Source: Actinomycetota bacterium
Lineage (GTDB): Bacteria; Actinomycetota; Acidimicrobiia; Acidimicrobiales; Microtrichaceae
DNA length: 11,067 bases
Direction of reading: 5' to 3'
Assembly (NCBI GenBank): GCA_005777415.1
Contig: SXMI01000110.1
Location: 1-11,067 of the forward strand
Part shown: one piece after another, positions 1 to 5,373 of the stretch
Layout: every line of letters starts with the position of its first letter
Position numbering within the stretch: the first letter of the stretch is position 1
Program-made: the position numbers and the translations under genes
The notes under the pieces: generated by a model
Database searches by the model: none
Told to the model about the DNA's origin: nothing
What the model saw: only the letters and a program-made list of their open reading frames with translations

Positions 1-205
1 CCTGCTCGATCGTCCACGCGATCGTCGCCGACTTCCCCGAGCCGGTGATGCCGAGCAGCGTCTGGAAGCGCTCGCCGCAGTGCACTCCGTCGCTCAGGCG
101 CTCGATCGCAGCGGGCTGGTCGCCGGCGGGCTGGAACTCCGAGACGACCTCGAAGGGTCGCACCATGACGGGTTCCGCACGCCGAGGTGCCTGGTCCTCG
201 CTCAC
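1..205 (-). CDS. uvrB: UvrABC excinuclease subunit B, N-terminal fragment (runs off left edge)
   Basis: UvrB is the damage-verifying, DNA-helicase-like subunit of the UvrABC nucleotide excision repair complex. Only the first 68 residues are in the window; the family is usually about 670 residues. The visible part carries the UvrB signature FQPAGDQPAAIERL (residues 24-37), then FQTLLGITGSGKS (47-59), which contains the Walker A ATP-binding loop with Lys58. The family more often has GVTGSGKT, so Ile53 and Ser59 are mild variants. I chose the GTG at 203-205 because it lies in a TCGTGAGC unit that also recalls the coaE stop. The in-frame ATG at 164-166 would give a protein 13 residues shorter that begins nearer the conserved region; it cannot be excluded, and neither start has a strong Shine-Dalgarno sequence. 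It lies 24 nt downstream of coaE on the same strand, so co-transcription is likely. The two genes are also close neighbours in mycobacteria. Confidence 0.93.
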   Translation of the reverse strand, partial: MSEDQAPRRAEPVMVRPFEVVSEFQPAGDQPAAIERLSDGVHCGERFQTLLGITGSGKSATIAWTIEQ

Positions 206-238
206 GACGGCCCGCTCACGACAGCCCGCTCACGACAG
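197..238. repeat. Three tandem 14-bp units at the coaE-uvrB junction
   Basis: Two perfect copies of CCCGCTCACGACAG (211-224 and 225-238) are preceded by a third copy with two mismatches (197-210). Read on the minus strand, each unit contains TCGTGAGC. The coaE stop TGA lies in the first unit and the proposed uvrB GTG start in the third. Confidence 0.9.
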
Positions 239-823
239 CTCGGCGATCCACGCCCACAGACGGTCGACCTCCACCTCGAGATCGGCCAGGGTGCCGCCGT
301 TGTCCACGACGAAGTCCGCCAGCTCCAGCCGGTCGGCGCGTCCGATCTGAGCGGCGATCCGGGCCCGGGCATCCGTCTCGGTGAAGCCCCGGTGTTCGAC
401 GAGCCGGGCGATGGCGACCTCGGGGTCCAGATCGACCACGACCGTGCCGAGGAGTCCCGGCCACCCGCTGCGGTCGAGGAGCGGGATGTCCAGGACCACG
501 ACGTCGTCGGTCCCCTCGGCCTCGGCGACCCGGCGCTCGATCTCCTCGTGGACCCGGGGATGGACGATCAGACCCAGGTCGGCGAGCGCCTGCTCGTCAT
601 TGAAGACGATGTCTGCGACGGCCTGGCGGTCGAGCGATCCATCGGCGGCGACGATGGCGGGGCCGAAGCGTTCGACCATCTCGTCGAAGACGACCGTCCC
701 CGGGGACTGGAGCTCACGGACGATCGCATCGGCGTCCACGATCCGGGCGCCGCGTCGAGCCAGCGCCGCCGAGACGCTCGACTTCCCCGATCCGATGCCT
801 CCGGTGAGCCCGATGAGCCGCAT
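230..823 (-). CDS. coaE: Dephospho-CoA kinase
   Basis: CoaE phosphorylates the ribose 3'-hydroxyl of dephospho-CoA with ATP, the last step of cytoplasmic coenzyme A synthesis. The 197-residue protein is a normal family length. It has the P-loop GGIGSGKS (residues 8-15), the substrate-site VDADAI motif (29-34, Asp30 and Asp32), HPRV (88-91), DIPLL (112-116), the RIAAQ lid segment (155-159) and a C-terminal ADFVVDNGG (169-177), all typical of CoaE. The ATG is preceded at exactly 6 nt by TAGGGT and there is no Shine-Dalgarno sequence, so the mRNA is probably leaderless. uvrB follows 24 nt downstream and seems to have no promoter of its own, which suggests a coaE-uvrB transcript. The gene is divergent from the histidine kinase at 958. 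The identification is secure. Confidence 0.96.
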   Translation of the reverse strand: MRLIGLTGGIGSGKSSVSAALARRGARIVDADAIVRELQSPGTVVFDEMVERFGPAIVAADGSLDRQAVADIVFNDEQALADLGLIVHPRVHEEIERRVAEAEGTDDVVVLDIPLLDRSGWPGLLGTVVVDLDPEVAIARLVEHRGFTETDARARIAAQIGRADRLELADFVVDNGGTLADLEVEVDRLWAWIAELS

Positions 824-829
824 GAGGGC

Positions 830-835
830 ACCCTA
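830..835 (-). promoter_or_regulatory. Predicted -10 element of coaE (leaderless)
   Basis: On the minus strand TAGGGT is followed by 6 nt and then the coaE ATG at 823. A -10 hexamer at this distance puts the transcription start on the A of the ATG. The motif fits the TANNNT pattern known upstream of leaderless actinobacterial genes. No -35 match was recognised. Confidence 0.55.
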
Positions 836-957
836 GACGGCCTTCCCGACAGGCCGATCGGGCAGGTCGGCCCCCGGAAAAGGGTCAAGTGGGTCCCCAG
901 GGCATGCCGAGAACCCGGAGGCCACCGGTCGGCCCGGCGGCAGGGACGGGAGCAGCG

Positions 958-2829
958 ATGGACCAGTCGACCACGACGGAGACAGGTTCCCGACCGGACG
1001 CGCCCGCCGAGCCCGGCGCTGAGCAGCTCTGGAACCGCTTCAGAACGAGACTCCGCCACGACGTTCGACAGGCGATGGTGGACCCGTCGGCCCGCCCGAC
1101 GGGTGACTTCGAGCTCGACGAGGTCGTCGCCCGCGACAGGATCGCCGCCTTCACGCCGCTCATCACGGCCGCCCGGCTGGCCACGACCATCATCTCGGTG
1201 CTGTTGGTGAGCACCTCCACCGACGCAGAGACACGCACCCTCCAGCTGTGGACCGCCGTGCTGGTGGCCAACGCCGTCTTCCGATCGTTCCGACCGCTCC
1301 GCTACGCCGACGGCATCCGGTCGCTCGCCGTGGTCCTCGCCGAGGTCGCCGTCACCATCGTGGCCGTGGTGGCGACCGGGGGCTGGCGCTCGCCGCTGAT
1401 CCTCATGCTGCTCACGGCAGTCATGATCGCCGGACTCGCCCGGGGCTTCGGCTTCTCGATCCGGGTGGCGGTGGCCACCATCGTGGCGGTCACCGTGCCG
1501 AGCATGGCCCGTTCCGCCGACCCGCGGGATGTCATCCTCGAGGCGCTGTCCTGGGGTGCGATCGTCGTGTTGGTCGCGATCACCGCCGGGTACGCCCGGC
1601 GGATCTCGGGCGAGGCCGACCGAGACCGCGAGCTGGCGCTGGGACGCCTCCACCGACTCTCCGACGCCAACGACCTGCTCTACTCGCTCCACCAGGTCAC
1701 CCAGACCTTGCCCGCGTCGCTGGACCTGGGTGAGGTGCTCGACTCGACCATGGCCCGCATGAAGTCGCTCGTGGCGTGCGACTCGATCGCCGTGCTCCTG
1801 TTCGACGACACCGACGCCCACTGGGATGTCGCCCGCCACCACGGACTGCACCTGCCGAGCCGGCTGGGACCGACCGAGCTGCCCGACGGTCTCCGACGGG
1901 CGATCGCCGCCAACGGCACCTCGTCCTCGGAGGACCTGTCCCGGGAGCCCGGTGGCGGCCTCTCGGGCCGGGCGGGCTCGGGCGTGTACGCAGTGCTCAG
2001 TGCCCGGGGTTCGATCATCGGCCTGCTGGCGGTCGAGCACTCGGCACCGGGCCAGTTCACCGAGCGCGACATCGAGGTCGTCTCCGGGTTCGTGGAGCCG
2101 GCCGCCCTGGCGATCGACAACGCCCGGTGGTTCACCCGGCTGCGCACCGTGGGCGCCGACGAGGAGCGGACGCGGATCGCCCGCGACCTGCACGACCGGA
2201 TCGGCCAGTCGATCGCCTACCTGGCCTTCGAGCTCGATCGACTCGTCGAGCGCGACGAGTCCGGCGAGTCGATCTCACGCGAACTGGGGCAGCTCCGCGA
2301 GGATGTCCGCGGGGTGATCCGGGAGGTGCGCGACACGCTCTACGACCTGCGCACCGACGTCTCGGACGTGAGCGGCGTCGCCGACGTGCTCGAGGAGTAC
2401 GCCGCCCGCGTCGGCGAGCGGAGCGGGATCCAGGTCCACGTCGATGCCGACCGATCGCATCGCCTACCGATCCTCCAGGAGCGCGAGCTCTGGCGCGTCG
2501 CCCAAGAGGCCCTCGCCAACGTGGAGCGCCATGCCCATGCCACCGCGGTCCGCATCCTGTGGCGCTGTGACGGCGAACGAGCGGTCATCGACGTCACCGA
2601 CAACGGCATCGGCTTCGCCCAGGACCGGGCCGGCCGACTCGACTCCTACGGCGTGCTGGGCATGCGCGAACGCGCCGCCAGCATCGGCGCGTCCCTCGAG
2701 ATCCACTCGGCCCCCGGACGCGGCACCCGCGTCCGCTGCATCCTCGACCCGACGTCGGCCGAGAGCAGCGCCGACGCCCGAACCACCCGTCCCCCGGCCG
2801 GCATCCCGCAGGTCGCCACCCACCACTGA
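958..2829 (+). CDS. NarL-family membrane sensor histidine kinase with GAF domain
   Basis: This is an integral-membrane sensor kinase that should autophosphorylate on His and pass phosphate to the response regulator encoded 10 nt downstream. The start is the ATG at 958, preceded by GGGAG at 948-952. An earlier in-frame ATG at 889 would add 23 low-complexity residues and has no such site. The 623-residue protein has about six hydrophobic segments (roughly residues 68-84, 92-108, 121-141, 144-163, 168-182 and 195-213), then a GAF domain (about 254-391). A HisKA_3 dimerisation region follows with ERTRIARDLHDRIGQS, phospho-acceptor His412. The ATPase domain has an N box (QEALANVERH, Asn521), DNGIGF (548-553) and GVLGMRERA. 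A proline- and alanine-rich tail of about 25 residues follows. The short HisKA_3 form pairs with NarL/LuxR regulators, as seen here. The signal sensed cannot be told from sequence; the GAF domain might bind a small ligand or cofactor. Confidence 0.93.
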   Translation: MDQSTTTETGSRPDAPAEPGAEQLWNRFRTRLRHDVRQAMVDPSARPTGDFELDEVVARDRIAAFTPLITAARLATTIISVLLVSTSTDAETRTLQLWTAVLVANAVFRSFRPLRYADGIRSLAVVLAEVAVTIVAVVATGGWRSPLILMLLTAVMIAGLARGFGFSIRVAVATIVAVTVPSMARSADPRDVILEALSWGAIVVLVAITAGYARRISGEADRDRELALGRLHRLSDANDLLYSLHQVTQTLPASLDLGEVLDSTMARMKSLVACDSIAVLLFDDTDAHWDVARHHGLHLPSRLGPTELPDGLRRAIAANGTSSSEDLSREPGGGLSGRAGSGVYAVLSARGSIIGLLAVEHSAPGQFTERDIEVVSGFVEPAALAIDNARWFTRLRTVGADEERTRIARDLHDRIGQSIAYLAFELDRLVERDESGESISRELGQLREDVRGVIREVRDTLYDLRTDVSDVSGVADVLEEYAARVGERSGIQVHVDADRSHRLPILQERELWRVAQEALANVERHAHATAVRILWRCDGERAVIDVTDNGIGFAQDRAGRLDSYGVLGMRERAASIGASLEIHSAPGRGTRVRCILDPTSAESSADARTTRPPAGIPQVATHH

Positions 2830-2839
2830 GGTGCTCCAC

Positions 2840-3487
2840 ATGTCGATCAGACTCATGCTCGCCGACGACCACCGCATGCTGCGTGAAGGTCTGCAACGGT
2901 CCATGACCGACGCCGGGTTCGACGTCGTCGCCCAGGCCGCCGACGGCGTCGAAGCCGTCCGACTGGCGACCGAGACGGTCCCGGACGTGATCCTCATGGA
3001 CGTCACCATGCCCAACTGCGACGGCGTCGAGGCCTGCCGACAGATCAAGGCGACCGGCTCGGCCGCACGCGTGGTCATGCTCACGATGCACGCCGACCAG
3101 GACGTCCTGACCAACGCGATCCGGGCGGGGGCGATCGGCTACCTGACGAAGGACAGCTCGACCCGGGAGATCGCGGACGCCGTGCGCATGGCCGCCGAGG
3201 GCGACACGGTGCTCTCGCCGCAACTGGCTCGCTCCATGCTGGCCGAGGTCCGCCGCAGCGAGCCGCCGGCGGCACCGGCCGAGGACCATGCCGTGTCCAA
3301 GCGGGAGGAGGAGGTGCTGCAGCTCATCGCCGACGGGTGCTCGACCGGCGAGGTGGCCGAGCGGCTCTACATCTCGCAGAAGACCGTCAAGAACCACCTG
3401 GCGTCGATCTACCAGAAGCTCGACGCCCGCGACCGGACCCAGGCCGTGCTCCGCGCCGTGCGCATGGGCATCGTCTCGCTCGGGTGA
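2840..3487 (+). CDS. NarL/LuxR-family response regulator
   Basis: This is a DNA-binding transcription regulator, the evident partner of the preceding histidine kinase. The start ATG at 2840 is preceded by GAGGTG (2828-2833), which overlaps the kinase stop codon TGA and argues for coupled translation. The 215-residue protein has a receiver domain with acidic pair Asp9/Asp10, phospho-acceptor Asp54 (in LMDVTMP), Thr82 (LTMHA) and Lys104 (GYLTKD). A linker rich in Pro and Ala follows. The LuxR-type helix-turn-helix covers about residues 148-210 and contains SKREEEVLQLIADGCSTGEVA and ISQKTVKNHL. All catalytic residues of the receiver are present. The regulon is unknown. The nearest downstream gene is an Flp pilin 151 nt away, a possible target but unproven. 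Confidence 0.95.
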   Translation: MSIRLMLADDHRMLREGLQRSMTDAGFDVVAQAADGVEAVRLATETVPDVILMDVTMPNCDGVEACRQIKATGSAARVVMLTMHADQDVLTNAIRAGAIGYLTKDSSTREIADAVRMAAEGDTVLSPQLARSMLAEVRRSEPPAAPAEDHAVSKREEEVLQLIADGCSTGEVAERLYISQKTVKNHLASIYQKLDARDRTQAVLRAVRMGIVSLG

Positions 3488-3638
3488 GCCCGGCGGCCCA
3501 CCGGTCACGCGATTGGTCCGAACGAACTACTCAAGGTCCGGCCCCCCACCGCCGATCACCTCATCACCGGGAAACGTGGAACGGGACCCGGAGGACACAC
3601 ACTCACCACAGCAACTCACCACTCAAGGGAGACCCGAC

Positions 3639-3815
3639 ATGAACCTCGACTTCTTCAAGGCCTGGATCGCCACCCACACCCGCACCGAGCGGGGCGCCTC
3701 ACTCGTGGAGTACGCCCTCCTCGTGGCGCTGATCGCGGTGGTCTGCATCGCAGCCGTCACGGTGCTCGGCAACAACCTCGACAGCCAGTTCGACAGCGTC
3801 GGCGCCTCGCTCTGA
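3639..3815 (+). CDS. Flp/Fap-type pilin precursor
   Basis: This is a small prepilin of the Flp (type IVb, Tad) family, exported and assembled into thin adhesive pili after cleavage by a TadV-like prepilin peptidase. The 58-residue product starts at ATG 3639, with the strong ribosome site AAGGGAG at 3625-3631. It has a basic leader ending in RTERG, then ASLVEYALLVALIAVV. Cleavage after Gly19 would leave mature Ala1 with Glu at +5 and Tyr at +6, the hallmark of Flp pilins. One hydrophobic helix (about residues 21-45) and a short polar tail follow. No tad assembly genes (tadA, tadB, cpaB, rcpA) are in the window, so the gene is an orphan here. It follows a two-component system on the same strand and ends at a strong hairpin. 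A longer in-frame opening upstream from 3288 is a shadow of the response regulator gene and intergenic DNA. Confidence 0.93.
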   Translation: MNLDFFKAWIATHTRTERGASLVEYALLVALIAVVCIAAVTVLGNNLDSQFDSVGASL

Positions 3816-3839
3816 CACCGACGACAACTGATCGTCCTC

Positions 3840-3879
3840 CGGATCGGGGAGCGGGCCTCAGGGCTCGCTCCCCGATCCG
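3840..3879 (+). terminator. Strong hairpin terminator after the Flp pilin gene
   Basis: A near-perfect inverted repeat forms an 18-bp stem around a TCAG loop. The arms begin CGGATCGGGGAGCG and close CGCTCCCCGATCCG, with a single G-U wobble inside. It starts 24 nt after the pilin stop. No T-run follows, so it may act as a U-less terminator or stabilise the 3' end of the pilin mRNA. Confidence 0.75.
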
Positions 3880-3907
3880 CGTCCCGGCAGCGTTCCACGA
3901 GCACCGC

Positions 3908-3913
3908 TACGGT
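3908..3913 (+). promoter_or_regulatory. Predicted -10 element of the nitroreductase gene (leaderless)
   Basis: TACGGT lies exactly 6 nt before the GTG at 3920. This places the transcription start on the start codon, and there is no Shine-Dalgarno sequence. The geometry is identical to that before coaE and the HAD/PlsC gene. Confidence 0.55.
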
Positions 3914-3919
3914 CACGCC

Positions 3920-4570
3920 GTGCATCTCGACCTCGATCCGGACCAACTCCTCTCCACGACACGCTCGGTTCGCCGCCGACTCGACCTGGAACGCCCCGTG
4001 ACCCGGGAGCTGGTCGAGGAGTGCATCGAGCTCGCGCTCCAGGCGCCCACGGGCTCGAACTCCCAGGGGTGGCACTGGGTCGTCGTCGAGGATCCCGCCA
4101 CGAAGGCGGAACTTGCTCGCATGTACGCCGAGCACTTCGACCCGTACATCGCCATGGGTGAGGGGCTGCAGCTCTACCCGGACGACGACACCCGCACCGA
4201 GCGGTCCTCGGCGGTCTCGTCCTCGGCGAAGTACCTCCGCGACCACTTCGCCGAGGTGCCCGTGCTCGTCGTCCCGTGCCTCCAGGGTCGCCTGCCGGAG
4301 ACGACCGACACGTTCACGCAGGCCAGCTTCTGGGGGTCGATCCTCCCCGCCGTGTGGAGCTTCATGCTGGCGCTCCGGTCACGGGGACTCGGAAGCGCCT
4401 GGACCACGCTGCACCTGCCCTCGGAGCGGGAGGCCGCCGAGCTGCTCGGGATCCCGTTCGACCAGGTGACCCAGGCCGGGCTCTTCCCGGTGGCCCACAC
4501 CATCGGCACCGACTTCAAGCCGGCGCCCCGACTGCCCCTGTCCGACGTCGTGCACTGGGACCGCTGGTAG
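3920..4570 (+). CDS. Nitroreductase-family FMN oxidoreductase
   Basis: A 216-residue protein of the FMN-dependent nitroreductase fold, usually a homodimer using NAD(P)H. It has the N-terminal phosphate-binding TTRSVRRRLD segment (residues 13-22) and the flavin-site APTGSNSQGWHW segment (42-53). The conserved helix ILPAVWSFMLALRSRGLGSAW (141-161) comes next, then the C-terminal RLPLSDVVHWDRW (204-216), where family members often carry an Arg/Lys-rich end. The physiological substrate cannot be inferred; the family reduces nitroaromatics, quinones, enones and other compounds. The start is a GTG with no ribosome site but a TACGGT hexamer 6 nt upstream, suggesting a leaderless transcript. A strong hairpin separates it from the pilin gene, so it is probably transcribed alone. 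It converges on the gntR gene with 23 nt between the stop codons. Confidence 0.88.
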   Translation: MHLDLDPDQLLSTTRSVRRRLDLERPVTRELVEECIELALQAPTGSNSQGWHWVVVEDPATKAELARMYAEHFDPYIAMGEGLQLYPDDDTRTERSSAVSSSAKYLRDHFAEVPVLVVPCLQGRLPETTDTFTQASFWGSILPAVWSFMLALRSRGLGSAWTTLHLPSEREAAELLGIPFDQVTQAGLFPVAHTIGTDFKPAPRLPLSDVVHWDRW

Positions 4571-4581
4571 TCGACCGGTCC
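4558..4581. terminator. Possible hairpin between convergent nitroreductase and gntR genes
   Basis: GGACCG (4558-4563) and CGGTCC (4576-4581) can pair around a 12-nt loop that includes the nitroreductase stop codon. The 6-bp stem is modest and no T-run follows on either strand, so the call is tentative. Confidence 0.3.
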
Positions 4582-4593
4582 ACGGGCGCGGGG

Positions 4594-5325
4594 TCACTCG
4601 ACGAGTCGCAGCCCGGCGGGGTCGGGTGAGCCGTCGTCGACGGGCAGGTCGACGACGAACCGGGTCCGGTGCGCCGGGAACACGTGCTCGGAGACGAGCA
4701 CGACCCGGCCACTCGTCGACCGGGTCGTGCGCTCGGCGACCAGCACCGGAGCACCGACCGGGATCCCGAGCAGCTCGGCGTCGCCCTGTTCGGCTGCGGC
4801 GGCGCCGATCGTCTGCGTGGCCCCACCCACGGCGACCGGGAGCTGTTCGAGGAACGACGAGCGGGCCACGTCGTCACGACTGAGTCCGGCGCCCAGGTCC
4901 TCGGGGCACCACACGGTGACCACGGCGAAGGGCTGCCCGTCGGCGAGGTTGACACGACGCACCTCCAGCACGCTGCGGGCGCCGAGCAGCTCGCCGATGC
5001 GAGCGGGTGGGGTGACGAACCCGAACGACTCGATCCGGCGCTCGGAGCGCACCCCCGCCGCGGCGAGCTGACGATCCAGGGTCGCGAGTCGGGACAGGTC
5101 CTGTCGGAGCGGTTCGGCGGCGACCAGCCAGCCGAACCCCTGACGGGAGTCGACGAGGCCGACGGCGCGCAGCGACTCGAGGGCCCGTCGGACCGTCACC
5201 CGGCTGACGCCGTAGCGATCCGAGAGCGCCGCCTCCGACGGGAGGAGCCCCGAGGCGGCGAACTCCCCCTCCGACAGGCGCTGGCGGAGGTCCTCGGCGA
5301 TCGACTGGTACCGGATCACCCGCAC
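4594..5325 (-). CDS. GntR/HutC-family transcription regulator (UTRA domain)
   Basis: A 243-residue regulator starting at GTG 5325. Residues 4-70 form the winged helix-turn-helix, with YQSIAEDLRQRL, LPSEAALSDRYGVSRVTVRRALESLRAVGLV and the wing SRQGFGWLVA. Residues about 80-235 form a UTRA ligand-binding domain (ERRIESFGF, EVRRVNLADGQPFAVVTVW, LLVSEHVFPAHRTRFVVDL-like strands). This combination defines the HutC subfamily, which normally binds a small metabolite. The gene is divergent from acn and only 48 nt separate the two start codons, so regulation of acn is the simplest reading; citrate or a related metabolite as ligand would be a guess. The open frame continues upstream to about 5865 but there it lies antisense to acn. 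The GTG lies 7 nt after a TACACT hexamer, which predicts a leaderless mRNA; a second GTG at 5317-5319 is an alternative start. Confidence 0.9.
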   Translation of the reverse strand: MRVIRYQSIAEDLRQRLSEGEFAASGLLPSEAALSDRYGVSRVTVRRALESLRAVGLVDSRQGFGWLVAAEPLRQDLSRLATLDRQLAAAGVRSERRIESFGFVTPPARIGELLGARSVLEVRRVNLADGQPFAVVTVWCPEDLGAGLSRDDVARSSFLEQLPVAVGGATQTIGAAAAEQGDAELLGIPVGAPVLVAERTTRSTSGRVVLVSEHVFPAHRTRFVVDLPVDDGSPDPAGLRLVE

Positions 5326-5346
5326 AACTTGTAGTGTACTTGTATT
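5324..5346. promoter_or_regulatory. Shared gntR/acn promoter with ACTTGTA direct repeats
   Basis: TAGTGT (5332-5337, plus strand) and TACACT (5338-5333, minus strand) are overlapping -10-like hexamers facing opposite ways, inside GTAGTGTAC. Two ACTTGTA copies start at 5327 and 5338, one helical turn (11 bp) apart, and the first is part of a near-palindrome ACAACTTGT (5324-5332). A regulator bound here would cover both promoters, so this is the best candidate operator for the GntR protein. Confidence 0.5.
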
Positions 5347-5373
5347 GCCGCCCTGCGAACGGAGAGAACGAGC

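Noticed and set aside
568..2193. Minus-strand open frame of about 540 codons opposite coaE and the histidine kinase.
   Set aside because: Its product is a His/Gly/Asp/Arg-rich shadow without a recognisable domain, and the plus strand encodes an intact kinase with all expected motifs.
3488..3638. Possible riboswitch or ECF-sigma promoter in the leader before the pilin gene (GGAAC-like at about 3580).
   Set aside because: I could not assemble a conserved aptamer or a properly spaced -10 partner. Apart from short GC-rich stems just after the regulator stop and the ribosome site, nothing could be supported.
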